Position numbers and translations under genes: made by a program
Assembly (NCBI RefSeq): GCF_000959445.1
Contig: NZ_CP009631.1
Coordinates: 2,356,001 to 2,420,000, forward strand
Direction: 5' to 3'
Length of the DNA: 64,000 nt
From: Burkholderia vietnamiensis LMG 10929
GTDB taxonomy: Bacteria; Pseudomonadota; Gammaproteobacteria; Burkholderiales; Burkholderiaceae
Notes under the pieces: generated by a model
Database searches by the model: none
Seen by the model: the letters and a program-made list of their open reading frames with translations, nothing else
What the model was told of the DNA's origin: nothing
Part shown: piece by piece, positions 9,099 to 18,480 of the stretch
Position numbering within the stretch: position 1 is the first letter of the stretch
How the letters are laid out: every line of letters starts with the position of its first letter

Positions 9099-9115
9099 TT
9101 CAAGAAGCGTGCCAA
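9099..9115 (-). promoter_or_regulatory. Sigma-54 (-24/-12) promoter of the sulfide operon
   Basis: On the minus strand the sequence TTGGCACG-CTTC-TTGAA runs from 9115 to 9099. It matches the sigma-54 consensus TTGGCACG-N4-TTGC(A/T) at all positions except the final C of the -12 GC. The spacing of the two G-rich elements is exact. It directs transcription to begin about 12 bases further on, near 9088, just upstream of the GTG start at 9052. Confidence 0.75.
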
Positions 9116-9221
9116 TCGACGCGGTAATCGGGGTCAATGTGACAAGTGCTTGATTGGGATCGGGTTTCAGGTGGGGCGGCGGTGCGTCATGCGGCGTCGC
9201 GCGCGGCTGCGGGCCGATCGG

Positions 9222-9272
9222 CACTGCCATGTGCGGCAGTGTCGTGGCAGAATTGGCAGTCGGCCTGGCAGT
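9222..9272. promoter_or_regulatory. Probable FisR upstream activating sites
   Basis: A perfect 7-bp inverted repeat with a 6-base spacer (CACTGCC at 9222-9228, GGCAGTG at 9235-9241) is followed by three more TGGCAG motifs at 9245, 9254 and 9266. They lie about 105-160 bases upstream of the sigma-54 promoter, the usual distance for an enhancer-binding protein, and 30-80 bases before the regulator's own start. This suggests activation of the operon and self-control of the regulator. The link to this regulator is inferred. Confidence 0.6.
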
Positions 9273-9301
9273 CCGTCGGGCGACCGTGACCGAGCTTCCC
9301 C

Positions 9302-10687
9302 ATGAATCAACACGACATCATTCCGATCGTTCCCGCCCAGCCGCGGGACGTGACGCCCGACGTGCGCGCGCTGATCGCGTATCTGGAGCAGGACCCGCAG
9401 CCGATGATCGTCGTCGATCCCGACTACCGGATCCTCGCGGCGAACGGCGCGTACCGGCGGCAATTCGGCGTGGCCGGCGTCGAGCACGTGGGGCGCCATT
9501 GCTTCGAGGTGTCGCATCACTACGCCGTGCCGTGCGACCAGGCGGGCGAGCACTGCCCGATGAAGCAGGCGATCGAATCGCGCAGCCTGAATCGCGTGCT
9601 GCACATCCACCATACGCCGCGCGGCCCCGAGCACGTCGACGTCGAGTTGCGGCCGATCTTCGATGCGCGCGGCGACGTGACCGCGTTCGTCGAGCGGCTG
9701 ACCACGGTGCGCAGCGCGTCCGCGCAGCCGAGCGCGGAAGGGCTGGTCGGCGGCGCCGACGCGTTCAATGCGGCACTGGGCGCGCTGCAGCGCGTCGCGC
9801 CGTCGATGCTGCCGGTGCTGCTGCTCGGCGAGTCGGGCACCGGCAAGGAGCTGTTCGCGCGCGCGCTGCACGAGGCGAGCGAACGCGCGATGGGCCCGTT
9901 CGTGGTGGTCGACTGTTCGGGGATCGCCGAGACGCTGTTCGAGAGCGAGCTGTTCGGCTACGAGAAGGGCGCGTTTACCGGCGCCAATCAGCGCAAGCCC
10001 GGGCTGGTCGAGACCGCACAGGGCGGCACGCTGTTCCTCGACGAAATCGGCGACGTGCCACTGCCGATGCAGGTGAAGCTGCTGCGGCTGATCGAGTCGG
10101 GGACGTTTCGCCGGGTCGGCGGCGTCGAGGCGCTGCGCGCCGATTTCCGGCTGGTCGCCGCGACCCACAAGCCGCTGCGCGAGATGATCGACGACGGCCG
10201 GTTCCGTCAGGACCTGTACTACCGCATCAGCGCATTCCCGATCCAGCTGCCGGCGCTGCGCGAGCGCCGCGGCGACGTCGCGCTGCTCGCCGAATCGATC
10301 CTGCGGCGCATCGCCAATGCGCGCGCCGGCAGCGGCGACGCAGGCGCGCGGCCGTTCGTGCTCACCGACGCGGCGCGCGCGTGCCTCGACGCCTATGCCT
10401 GGCCCGGCAACATCCGCGAGCTGCGCAACGTGCTCGAACGCGCGTGCCTGTTCGCCGACGACGGCGTGATCCGCGTCGAGCATCTGCCTGCCGAACTCGT
10501 CGCGGCGTCGGCATTGCCGCACGACGCGCAGCGTGCGGCCAACCCGCCGAGCGACGCGGAACTGCTGCGGATCGCGAGCGGCTTCGTCGGGACGCGCAAG
10601 GCGCTGGCCGAGCGCACGGGGCTCAGCGAGCGCACGCTGTACCGGCGGCTGAAGGCGCTGGGGCTCGGCGCGCGCGGCGACGATTGA
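9302..10687 (+). CDS. fisR: Sigma-54-dependent activator, FisR type (sulfane-sulfur sensor)
   Basis: A 461-residue enhancer-binding protein. The N-terminal sensor domain (about 1-140) has three cysteines, Cys67, Cys78 and Cys85, spaced C-x10-C-x6-C. That is the same spacing I recall for the sulfane-sulfur-sensing cysteines 53, 64 and 71 of Cupriavidus FisR. The AAA+ domain follows, with Walker A 'GESGTGKE' near residue 176, the sigma-54 contact loop 'GAFTGA' near 222 and Walker B 'LFLDEIG' near 243. A Fis-type helix-turn-helix ends the protein. It is divergent from the sulfide operon, which has a sigma-54 promoter, so it is the expected activator. The symbol is by homology and context. Confidence 0.85.
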   Translation: MNQHDIIPIVPAQPRDVTPDVRALIAYLEQDPQPMIVVDPDYRILAANGAYRRQFGVAGVEHVGRHCFEVSHHYAVPCDQAGEHCPMKQAIESRSLNRVLHIHHTPRGPEHVDVELRPIFDARGDVTAFVERLTTVRSASAQPSAEGLVGGADAFNAALGALQRVAPSMLPVLLLGESGTGKELFARALHEASERAMGPFVVVDCSGIAETLFESELFGYEKGAFTGANQRKPGLVETAQGGTLFLDEIGDVPLPMQVKLLRLIESGTFRRVGGVEALRADFRLVAATHKPLREMIDDGRFRQDLYYRISAFPIQLPALRERRGDVALLAESILRRIANARAGSGDAGARPFVLTDAARACLDAYAWPGNIRELRNVLERACLFADDGVIRVEHLPAELVAASALPHDAQRAANPPSDAELLRIASGFVGTRKALAERTGLSERTLYRRLKALGLGARGDD

Positions 10688-10761
10688 CGGTGCCGCGTCG
10701 CGCGCTGGCGGCGCGGCGCGCGCATGCGGATAATGGCGCGTTTCGATCCGGAGCCGCTTCG

Positions 10762-11295
10762 ATGAAACCCTACGCCGTCACGGGCCGCGCGCTAGCCGTT
10801 ATCGCCGTCGCGACGTGGCTGCATGCGGCGCATGCAGCCGAATACCGCTGGACCGACACGGCCGGCGCGCACGTCGTCACGTTCGCGAAGACCGCGGCGG
10901 ACGACCAGCTTCATCTGCGCGTGACGGCCACGCTGAACGGCGCGCCCGACTGGACCGTGCGCGACGACGTGACCGACTGCGCGGAGGACAAGGTGCTCGA
11001 CGTGGTGCCGGCGTCGGTCGAGACGCGCGAGCTGCTCGGCAACGGCCGCAAGCAGTTCCTGTTTGCGTACCGGATCGGCTGTCGCGGCGACATCAGCCCT
11101 GATGCGGTCAAGTATTTCCTGATCGAGCAGCGGACCAAGTACGTGCTGCGCGGCGAGGAGATGCTGACGCGCCGCGGCGTGCGTTTCGACGGCGGCGCGC
11201 CGCCGGTGCCGAACGCCGACCTGAAGGCGGCGCCGGTGTTGCTGCGTTACATGCTGCAGCACTGGCGGGGCGTGAGCGTGCGCAACTACGACTGA
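10762..11295 (+). CDS. Uncharacterised exported protein
   Basis: A 177-residue protein that I do not recognise with certainty. The first 24 or so residues form a Sec signal peptide ('VIAVATWLHAAHAA') ending at an AxA cleavage site, so the mature protein is periplasmic or surface-located. The rest is soluble and polar. It has two cysteines in the middle ('VTDCAEDK' and 'RIGCRGD') that could form a disulfide, and a C-terminal stretch 'LLRYMLQHWRG'. It follows the fisR gene by 74 bases on the same strand and has a GGAG ribosome-binding sequence 9 bases before the ATG. A functional link to sulfide metabolism is not shown. Confidence 0.7.
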   Translation: MKPYAVTGRALAVIAVATWLHAAHAAEYRWTDTAGAHVVTFAKTAADDQLHLRVTATLNGAPDWTVRDDVTDCAEDKVLDVVPASVETRELLGNGRKQFLFAYRIGCRGDISPDAVKYFLIEQRTKYVLRGEEMLTRRGVRFDGGAPPVPNADLKAAPVLLRYMLQHWRGVSVRNYD

Positions 11296-11377
11296 ATACG
11301 GCGCGGCATGGCGCCGGCCACGCGGTACGGGAAATGACGGCCGCGTCGCGCGGCCGTCGCGTTGCCGCCGCCGTCGT

Positions 11378-12409
11378 TCAATGCCGGGCCGTCTGCAACT
11401 GTGCCATCGCGTCCCGCATGAAGCCGAGCAGCGTCTCGTCGGTCCACGCGTTCTTCAGCAGCGCGGGCTCGGTCGCCATCGCGTGGCGGAACTTCGCGTG
11501 CGTGGCCGGATCGGTGCCCGCGTAGCTGCAGAACAGCTCGAGCCAGCGTCGCGCGAGCGCGCGGCCTTCCGGCGAAGCGGGCGTCCTGCCGGCGTCGATC
11601 GCATCGCGCACGTCGGCGATCAGCTGCGGCCATTCCATCGCGCGCTCGCCATAGTGCGCGCGCATGAAGCGGATCTCGTCCGGCGCGAGGTACTTCTCGA
11701 ACACGCGCATCTTGGTTTCGGCCATCGCCTTCAGCACGTAGTCGCGCAGTGCGGTCGAGATGCCGATCTTCGACTGCATCGACGGCTCGCGCTCGTGCAT
11801 CAGGTTCAGCTTCGCGAGCAGGCGCGGATCGTTGTTCGTGTCGCGCACCAGCAGCGTCATCCAGCGCTCGGCGAGCGCGCGCGCCCGTTCGTCCTCGGGC
11901 GGCACGCCCGCGTCGTGCAGCGCACGCACGTCGGCGACGAGCGCGACCCATTCCGCGTCGCCCGTCTGGCTCTTGCGGTACATCGGCATGCGCGCGAGTT
12001 CTTCCTCGGAAAAGTATTTGTCGTACACGGTCATCAACTCCAGTGTGGTGAGCCAATCGGCCAGCTCCGGCTCCGTGCCCGCGGCAAGTTGCGCGTGCAA
12101 CTGCACGAGCCGCTCGCGCAGCTGCGCCGCCTGCGCGAGCTGGCGCTCGAGCGACGCGATCTGCTTCGCAACGAGCTCGACGAGCGGCGTGCCGGGCTGG
12201 TTCAGGTAGTCGCCGATCTCGGCAAGCGACAGCCCGAAGCGGCGCAGCGCCTGGATCTGGTGGAGCCGGGCGATGTCGTCGCGGTCGTACAGCCGGTAGC
12301 CGTTGTCGGCGCGCGCCGAAGGAGCCAGCACGCCGATCGCGTGATAGTGATGAAGCGTGCGGACGGTCAGCCCGCTGCGTTTCGCCAGTTCTCCCACTTT
12401 CAGCCGCAT
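11378..12409 (-). CDS. MerR family regulator with duplicated TipAS-like effector domain
   Basis: A 343-residue regulator. Residues 1-70 are a MerR winged helix-turn-helix ('KVGELAKRSGLTVRTLHHYH ... ADNGYRLYD'), followed by the coiled-coil dimer helix (about 75-115). The C-terminal 220 residues contain two copies of a helical TipAS-type unit, each with 'xEWxxLxADVRxxxDAGxxPxxxxxRALAxRWxxL' spacing. TipAS domains bind peptide antibiotics or other large hydrophobic ligands in actinomycete TipA. Most relatives have one unit, so this one is duplicated. No target gene sits beside it. A MerR-type promoter lies in front of it, which suggests autoregulation. Confidence 0.85.
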   Translation of the reverse strand: MRLKVGELAKRSGLTVRTLHHYHAIGVLAPSARADNGYRLYDRDDIARLHQIQALRRFGLSLAEIGDYLNQPGTPLVELVAKQIASLERQLAQAAQLRERLVQLHAQLAAGTEPELADWLTTLELMTVYDKYFSEEELARMPMYRKSQTGDAEWVALVADVRALHDAGVPPEDERARALAERWMTLLVRDTNNDPRLLAKLNLMHEREPSMQSKIGISTALRDYVLKAMAETKMRVFEKYLAPDEIRFMRAHYGERAMEWPQLIADVRDAIDAGRTPASPEGRALARRWLELFCSYAGTDPATHAKFRHAMATEPALLKNAWTDETLLGFMRDAMAQLQTARH

Positions 12410-12442
12410 GATGTCCTCCGTTCGGTACGCACACTGGAGTCT

Positions 12443-12468
12443 CGAACGTTACGCTACGTGAGGGTCAA
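12443..12468 (-). promoter_or_regulatory. Candidate MerR-type operator/promoter
   Basis: On the minus strand TTGACC (12468-12463) is followed after 19 bases by GAGACT. The overlong spacer holds an imperfect dyad (ACGTAGCGTAACGT). A 19-20 base spacer with a central dyad is typical of promoters controlled by MerR proteins. The -10 match is poor, so this is tentative. Confidence 0.4.
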
Positions 12469-12537
12469 GCGGAAGATTGCGGCGCGGCGCGGCGCGCGCG
12501 GTGGTGCGCGCGCCGGGTGCGTGCCGCGCCGGTGGCG

Positions 12538-14121
12538 TCAGTTCTGCCGGGGCGCGGTGTCGGGCGGAGTGTCGGGCGCGGCGGCGCCCGCGCCGTTGCC
12601 GGCGTCGCTGGGCGTGGCGGCGTCGGCGTTCGCGGCCGTGTCCGTTCGCTTGGCGCCGTCGGCCGGCGGCGTGCCCATCGCCTGATAGAGGCGCGCGGTA
12701 TCCGCGAAGCGCGCGCCGGTGGCGCGGATCTCGTCGAGCCGCGCGTTGCGGTACTGCAACTCGCTCGCGCGCGCGGCCGACGGCGGCAACGCGCCGAGCC
12801 GCACGCGGGCGGCCGCGTCGTCATACGCGCCTTGCGCGGACAGCGCCGCGTGCGACGACGCCTGCAGCGCCTGCGCATCGTGCTCGAGCGCGGCGAGCGA
12901 ATCGGCGACGTTCTGGAACGCGGCCAGCACGGTCTGCCGGTACTGATCGACGGCCGCCTCGTAGCTGGCCTTCGCCGCCCGGCGCTGCGCGAGCAGCGCG
13001 CCGCCGTGGAACAGCGGCTGGCTCAGCGATGCGCCGACGTTCCAGATCGCGCCGCCGCCCGACAGCATCGCCGGCCAGCTGAAGCCGCCCTGGCCGATCG
13101 CCGCCGACAGCGACAGCTGCGGGAACAGCTGCGCGGTCGCGACGCCGACTTCGGCCGCGGCGGCCCGCAGCCCGGCTTCGGCGGCCTGGATGTCGGGCCG
13201 GCTGTGCAGCAGGCCCGACGGCACGACCACCGGCACCTCTTCGGGCAGATGCAGATCGGCGAGCGTCAGGTCGGCCGGCGGCTGATCGGGCGTGCGGCCG
13301 ATCAGCACCGCGAGCGCATGGCGCGCCGTGTCGCGTTGCTGGCGCAGGGCCGGCAGGCTCGCGGCGAAGGTGTCCGCGCTTTGCTGCGCGTTCAGCGCAT
13401 CGCTGCGCGACGCCGAGCCGAGCGCGTAACGACGTTGCGCGTCGTGCGCCTGATCGTTGGCGAGCGCGACGAGCCGTTCGGTGGTCGCGATCTGCGCGTT
13501 GAGCACCGACACCGTGATCGACGCGGTGACGATGTTCGCGGCGAGCGCGCGGCGCGCCGACTCGAGCTGGAACGCGCTGACGTCCACGCGCTTGGCGAGC
13601 GCGCGGTTCGCGAAGCGCGCCGCGCCGAACAGGTCGAGCGTATAGCTCGCCTGCAGCTGTCCGACGAAGGTGTCGTACAGCAGCGTGGGCGCGCCGAGCG
13701 CGGGGATCGGCACGCCGAGCGCGCGCTGCCGCACGGCCTGGCCGCCCGCATCGATCGACGGCAGCATCGAGCTGCCGATCTGCGCGCGCAATTGCTCGCG
13801 CGCGGCATCGAGCGAATGCGCGGCCGCGCTCAGCGTGGGGCTGTTGCGCAGCCCTTCGTCGACGAGCGCGTTCAGCGCAGCGCAGCGGTATTGCGTCCAC
13901 CAGTCGGGCACGGGCTGCGCGCCGACGTCGAAGCGTTGCGCGACGCCCTGCGCGGCGACCGTCTGCTGCACTTGCGGTGCGGCGCCGTAATGCGCGGGCG
14001 ACGGCATCGCGGGCGGCTCGCCGCTCGGCGCGAACCAGGCGCAGCCGGCGAGCGGGCCGGCGAGGGCCGCGGCCGACAGCGCGCGGGCGAGGGTCGTTTT
14101 CATATCCATCGACGGTTTCAT
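12538..14121 (-). CDS. RND efflux outer-membrane factor, NodT/OprM type lipoprotein
   Basis: A 527-residue outer-membrane channel of a tripartite efflux pump. The N-terminus 'ALAGPLAGCAWF' gives a lipobox with the acylated Cys at about residue 24. The body shows the two OMF repeats rich in Ala, Gln and coiled-coil heptads that build the TolC-like barrel and tunnel ('RFANRALAKRVDV', 'PDIQAAEAGLRAAAAEVGVA'). The C-terminal tail of about 35 residues is Pro/Ala-rich and probably disordered. The ATG at 14121 lies two bases after the stop codon of the pump gene, so it is the last gene of the operon. Confidence 0.9.
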   Translation of the reverse strand: MKPSMDMKTTLARALSAAALAGPLAGCAWFAPSGEPPAMPSPAHYGAAPQVQQTVAAQGVAQRFDVGAQPVPDWWTQYRCAALNALVDEGLRNSPTLSAAAHSLDAAREQLRAQIGSSMLPSIDAGGQAVRQRALGVPIPALGAPTLLYDTFVGQLQASYTLDLFGAARFANRALAKRVDVSAFQLESARRALAANIVTASITVSVLNAQIATTERLVALANDQAHDAQRRYALGSASRSDALNAQQSADTFAASLPALRQQRDTARHALAVLIGRTPDQPPADLTLADLHLPEEVPVVVPSGLLHSRPDIQAAEAGLRAAAAEVGVATAQLFPQLSLSAAIGQGGFSWPAMLSGGGAIWNVGASLSQPLFHGGALLAQRRAAKASYEAAVDQYRQTVLAAFQNVADSLAALEHDAQALQASSHAALSAQGAYDDAAARVRLGALPPSAARASELQYRNARLDEIRATGARFADTARLYQAMGTPPADGAKRTDTAANADAATPSDAGNGAGAAAPDTPPDTAPRQN

Positions 14122-14123
14122 GA

Positions 14124-17100
14124 TCAGGCTCCCGACGGTGCGGCTGCGGCGCCGCCGTCGTGCGGCGGCCCGTCGCGCGGGTCGCGTTCGTCGCGTTCGT
14201 CGCGCTTGACGCGGAACCACGTGGCATACAGCGCGGGCAGGTAGAACAGCGTCAGCACGGTCGCGCTCGTGATGCCGCCCATCAGCGCGGTCGCCATCGG
14301 CCCGAAGAAGTTCGAGCGCAGCAGCGGAATCAGCGCGAGCACGGCGGCGGCGGCCGTCAGCGTGATCGGGCGGAAGCGCCGCACCGTCGCGCCGACGATC
14401 GCGTCGAAGCGTCCGTGGCCGGCGGCGATGTCCTGCTCGATCTGGTCGACCAGGATCACCGAGTTGCGCATGATGATCCCGAACATCGCGATCACGCCGA
14501 GCATCGCGACGAAGCCGAACGGCTGGCCGAACAGCAGCAGCATGCCGACCACGCCGATCAAGCCCAGTGGCGCGGTGAGCACGACCATCAGCACGCGCGA
14601 GAAGCTCTGCAGCTGGATCATCAGTAGCGTGAACACGGCGATCGCCATCAACGGCATCTGCGCGTTGATCGAGCTCTGCGCCTTCGCGCTTTCCTCGACC
14701 GAGCCGCCGATGTTGATCTGATAGCCGACCGGCAATTGCGCGCGCAGCGCGTCGAGCTTGCCGTCGATCGCATGCGTGACGTCGATGCCCTGGGCGCCGG
14801 CCTGCACGTCGGACTGCACGGTGATGGTCGGCTGGCGGTCGCGCTCCCATACCACGCCGTATTCGAGCGTCGGCGTGAAGCGGCCGAGCGAGCCGAGCGG
14901 CACCGGGCCGTTCGGCGTCGGCAGCGCGAGGCCCGCGAGCTTCGCCGGATCGACGCGATCGGCGCGCGGCGCGCGCAGGTCGACCGCGATCAGCTTGTCG
15001 CGCTCGCGGTACTGCGTGACGGTCGTGCCGGACAGCGTCATCGCTAGGAAGCTCGACACGTCCTGCGACGTCACGTTCAGCTCGCGCGCCTTCTTCTGGT
15101 CGAGCTCGAAGCGCACCGAGCGCTCGGCCGGCTCGTCCCAGTCGAACTGCACGTGCACCGTGCGCGCGTCGCCGCGCATCGTCGCCGCGACCTTCTCGGC
15201 GATCGCGCGCACCGTCGCGATGTCGCTGCCGCTCACGCGGAACTGCACCGGGTAGCCGACCGGCGGCCCGTTCTCGAGGCGCGACAGACGCCAGCGCACG
15301 CTCGGGAACTGGTCGCGCAGCGTCGTCTCGAGCCAGTTCGCGAGCTTCTCGCGCGCCTCGACCGATTTCGCGGTGACGACGAACTGCGCGAAGTTCGGCA
15401 ACTGCAACTGCTGGTCGAGCGGCAGGTAGAAGCGCGGCGCGCCGCTGCCGACGAAGTTCACCGCATGGTCGATCTCGGGCCGCTTGTCGAGCACCTTCTC
15501 GAGGCGCTGCGTCTCGCGCAGCGTCGCCGCGAACGACGCGCCTTCGGGCAGCCGCAGATCGATCAGCAGCTCGGGGCGATCGGAGCTCGGGAAGAACTGC
15601 TGCGGCACCAGCGTGAAGCCCATCAGCGCGACGACGAACAGCACGCCGGTGATCAGCAGCACGACGAAGCGCCGCTCGATGCACCAGTCGATCCAGCCGC
15701 GCAGCCGCGCGTAGAAGCGCGTGTCGTAGATGTCGTGCTCGTGATCGTCAGGCAGATGCGCTTCGTGCGCGTGCTTCTTGCGCTCGGGCAGCAGGTGATA
15801 GCCGAGCAGCGGAATCAGCACGACGGCCGCGAACCACGACGCGATCAGCGCGATCGCCGACACCTCGAAGATCGAGCGCGTGTACTCGCCGGTGCTCGAC
15901 TTCGCGAGCGCGATCGGCAGGAAGCCCGACACCGTGACGAGCGTGCCCGTCAGCATCGGAAACGCGGTGCTGGTGTACGCGAACGCGGCGGCGCGCGCGC
16001 GGCTGTAGCCCTGTTCGAGCTTCACCGCCATCATCTCGACCGCGATGATCGCGTCGTCGACCAGCAGCCCGAGCGCGAGCACGAGCGTGCCGAGCGACAC
16101 CTTGTGCAGGCCGATGTCGAACAGGTACATGAACAGCGCGGTCACCGCGAGCACGACCGGGATCGAGATCACGACGACCATCCCGGTGCGCAGCCCGAGC
16201 GACACGAGGCTCACGACCAGCACGATCGCCACGGCTTCGGCGACGGCCTCGAGAAAGTCGTCGACCGAATGCGAGACCGCCTGCGGCATGCTCGACACCT
16301 CGGTGAGCTTCAGCCCCGCGGGCAGTTGCGCCTGCAACTGTTTAGATTCCGCGTCGAGCGCGCGGCCGAGCCGGATCACGTCGCCGCCCGGCTGCATCGT
16401 CACGCCGATGCCGAGCACCGCGCGGCCGTTTGCGCGCATCTGCGTGACCTGCGGATCGTCGTAGCCGCGCGTGACGGTCGCGAGATCGCCGAGGCGGAAC
16501 GTGCGGCCGTTGATGCGCACCAGCGTGTCGGCGATCGCGGCGACGTTGTCGAACTGGCCGCTCGGACGCACGAACACGCGATCGTCGGCGGTCGTCAGCA
16601 CGCCGCTCGACGAGATGTCGTTCTGCGCGTTGAGCGCCTGCCCGAGCTGCTGCGGCGAGATGCCCAGGCGCGTGAGCTGCGCGTTGTTCACCTCGATGAA
16701 GATGCGCTGGTCCGGGTCGCCGAAGTAGTCGACCTTGCCGACGCCCGGCACGCGCAGCAGCACGGTGCGCAGCTGGTCCGCATAGTCGTGCAGCTGCGCG
16801 GGCGTGAAGCCGTCGCCTTCGAGCGTCCAAATGTTGGTGTAGACGTCACCGAACTCGTCGTTGAAGAACGGCCCCTGCACGCCGGGCGGCAGCGTATAGC
16901 CGATGTCGCCGATCTTCTTGCGGATCTGGTACCAGGTCTCGGGCACGTCCTTCACGGGCGCCGAGTCCTTCATCGTGAAGAACAGCAGCGATTCGCCGGG
17001 GCGCGAGTAGCTGCGCAGGAAGTCGATGGCCGGCGTTTCCTGCAGCTTGCGGCCGATCCGGTCGGTCACCTGTTCCTGCACCTGCCGCGCGCTCGCGCCG

Positions 17101-17282
17101 GGCCAGAACGTGCGGATCACCATCACGCGGAACGTGAACGGCGGGTCTTCCGATTGCGCGAGCCGCGTGTAGGCGAGGATGCCCGCGAGCGTCGCGAGCG
17201 CGATCAGGTAGACCACCAGCGCCTGATGGCGCAGCGCCCATGCCGACAGGTTGAAGCGGCCTTCTTCGCGAGGGCCGCTCAT
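14124..17282 (-). CDS. RND efflux pump, inner-membrane transporter (AcrB-like)
   Basis: A 1052-residue proton-driven exporter, the usual length for the HAE-1/AcrB family. It starts with a cytoplasmic helix and membrane segment ('HQALVVYLIALATLAGILAY'), then 'SEDPPFTFRVMVIRTFWPGAS'. That sequence marks the sub-group of pumps related to TriC rather than the AcrB/MexB core group. The central membrane block has 'LGTLVLALGLLVDDAIIAVE', whose paired Asp residues are the proton-relay site. Its ATG overlaps the adaptor's stop codon (ATGA at 17279-17282). The substrates cannot be read from the sequence. Confidence 0.92.
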   Translation of the reverse strand: MSGPREEGRFNLSAWALRHQALVVYLIALATLAGILAYTRLAQSEDPPFTFRVMVIRTFWPGASARQVQEQVTDRIGRKLQETPAIDFLRSYSRPGESLLFFTMKDSAPVKDVPETWYQIRKKIGDIGYTLPPGVQGPFFNDEFGDVYTNIWTLEGDGFTPAQLHDYADQLRTVLLRVPGVGKVDYFGDPDQRIFIEVNNAQLTRLGISPQQLGQALNAQNDISSSGVLTTADDRVFVRPSGQFDNVAAIADTLVRINGRTFRLGDLATVTRGYDDPQVTQMRANGRAVLGIGVTMQPGGDVIRLGRALDAESKQLQAQLPAGLKLTEVSSMPQAVSHSVDDFLEAVAEAVAIVLVVSLVSLGLRTGMVVVISIPVVLAVTALFMYLFDIGLHKVSLGTLVLALGLLVDDAIIAVEMMAVKLEQGYSRARAAAFAYTSTAFPMLTGTLVTVSGFLPIALAKSSTGEYTRSIFEVSAIALIASWFAAVVLIPLLGYHLLPERKKHAHEAHLPDDHEHDIYDTRFYARLRGWIDWCIERRFVVLLITGVLFVVALMGFTLVPQQFFPSSDRPELLIDLRLPEGASFAATLRETQRLEKVLDKRPEIDHAVNFVGSGAPRFYLPLDQQLQLPNFAQFVVTAKSVEAREKLANWLETTLRDQFPSVRWRLSRLENGPPVGYPVQFRVSGSDIATVRAIAEKVAATMRGDARTVHVQFDWDEPAERSVRFELDQKKARELNVTSQDVSSFLAMTLSGTTVTQYRERDKLIAVDLRAPRADRVDPAKLAGLALPTPNGPVPLGSLGRFTPTLEYGVVWERDRQPTITVQSDVQAGAQGIDVTHAIDGKLDALRAQLPVGYQINIGGSVEESAKAQSSINAQMPLMAIAVFTLLMIQLQSFSRVLMVVLTAPLGLIGVVGMLLLFGQPFGFVAMLGVIAMFGIIMRNSVILVDQIEQDIAAGHGRFDAIVGATVRRFRPITLTAAAAVLALIPLLRSNFFGPMATALMGGITSATVLTLFYLPALYATWFRVKRDERDERDPRDGPPHDGGAAAAPSGA

Positions 17283-18388
17283 GATGCGAAGTCCTCCGCG
17301 TGCAGCGGCGCGACCGGCCGCACCTTCTCGCCGGCGCTGACCGTATGCACGCCTTGCACGACGACGCGCTCGCCCGGCTGCAGCCCGCGCGACACGGTGA
17401 CGGTGCGCTCGCCGAAGCGCGCGACGTCGACGCGGCGCAGCTCGAGCGTGTCGTTGCCGCTGCGCACGACCCACACGGCCGGCCGCGGGCCGTCATGGAA
17501 CAGCGCGGTCGCGGGCAGCGTGACGGTCGGCGCGCCCGAGGCAGCCGGCGCGCCGTCGAACGCGACGTTCGCGGTCATGCCGAGGCGCACGGCCGGATCG
17601 GGCGACGCGAGCGTGAGCTTCACGCGGTAGGTGCGGCTTTGCGGATCGGCGGCCGGCGCGATCTCGCGCACCTTCGCGGTGAAGCTGCGGCCGGGCAGCG
17701 ACGGCAGCGTGACGCTCGCCGCATGGCCCGGTGCGAGCGAGGCGAGCGCGGTTTCGGGCACGTCGCTGACGACGTCGACGTCGCCCGACCATGCGAGCTG
17801 GTAGACGGCCTGGCCGGCCGACACGTTCTGGCCGGTGTCGGCCTGCTCGGCGGTGATGGTGCCCGCGTGATCGGCGGCGAGCGTCGCATAGCGCAGCTGG
17901 TTCTTCGCGAGGGCGAGCTGCTGCTGCGCCTGATCGCGCTGCGCGAGTGCCGACGCATAGCTGTTCTCGGTCTGCTCGAGCTGCGCGGTCGCGATCAGGT
18001 TCTCGCGCGCCTGCGCGCGATCGCGGTCGAGCTGCTGCTTCGCGAACGCGTACGTGTGCGACGCCGCATCGAGCTGCGCCTGCGCGCTGGCGACGTTCTT
18101 CTCGACGTCGGACGGATCGAGCAGCGCGACGATCTGGCCGGCCTTCACCATATCGCCGAGCCGCACCTTGCGCTCGATGATCTTGCCGGCGATGCGGAAC
18201 GACAGCGGCGTCGCATAGCGCGGCTGGATTTCGCCGGGCAGCGTGGCGGCGACGGCCGCGCCGTCGGCGTGCGCGGTCAGCGTGACGACCGGGCGCGGCG
18301 CGGGCGCGGCGGCTTCCTTTGGATGACAGGCGGCGAGGACGAGCGCGGCGCCGACGAGCAGCGCGGCGCGGGAACCGGAGCGAATCAC
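17279..18388 (-). CDS. RND efflux periplasmic adaptor (membrane fusion lipoprotein)
   Basis: A 369-residue adaptor of the HlyD/AcrA type. The N-terminus 'LVGAALVLAACHPK' is a lipoprotein signal peptide with Cys at about residue 20. It is followed by the biotinyl-lipoyl half motifs ('GKIIERKVRLGDMVKAGQIVALLD' and 'GQNVSAGQAVYQLA') around a coiled-coil hairpin, then beta-barrel domains. I chose a GTG start at 18388 because it sits in front of the signal peptide and follows GGGGG. The upstream frame is not protein-like. It is the first gene of a three-gene efflux operon, divergent from a TetR repressor gene. Confidence 0.88.
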   Translation of the reverse strand: MIRSGSRAALLVGAALVLAACHPKEAAAPAPRPVVTLTAHADGAAVAATLPGEIQPRYATPLSFRIAGKIIERKVRLGDMVKAGQIVALLDPSDVEKNVASAQAQLDAASHTYAFAKQQLDRDRAQARENLIATAQLEQTENSYASALAQRDQAQQQLALAKNQLRYATLAADHAGTITAEQADTGQNVSAGQAVYQLAWSGDVDVVSDVPETALASLAPGHAASVTLPSLPGRSFTAKVREIAPAADPQSRTYRVKLTLASPDPAVRLGMTANVAFDGAPAASGAPTVTLPATALFHDGPRPAVWVVRSGNDTLELRRVDVARFGERTVTVSRGLQPGERVVVQGVHTVSAGEKVRPVAPLHAEDFAS

Positions 18389-18480
18389 GAAACCCCCAGA
18401 GCAGGTGACAGCGGAACGAGGCCGGCAAGCGCGGCGCGCTTGCCCCGAGTGGCGCCGGCATAGGCGCGCACGGACAACGG

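Noticed and set aside
9050..9115. Longer N-terminus for the persulfide dioxygenase from ATG 9115
   Set aside because: The ATG lies within the sigma-54 promoter, upstream of the predicted transcript start.
11335..11357. ACGGCCGCGTCGCGCGGCCGT hairpin after the exported protein gene at 10762 as terminator
   Set aside because: It has no T-run and GC-rich inverted repeats are common in this composition.
12538..15684. A single reading frame of over 1,000 codons spanning the outer-membrane factor and part of the pump gene
   Set aside because: Only the first 1584 bases (to the ATG at 14121) are protein-like; the rest is the antisense-free alternative frame of the pump gene, kept open by high GC.
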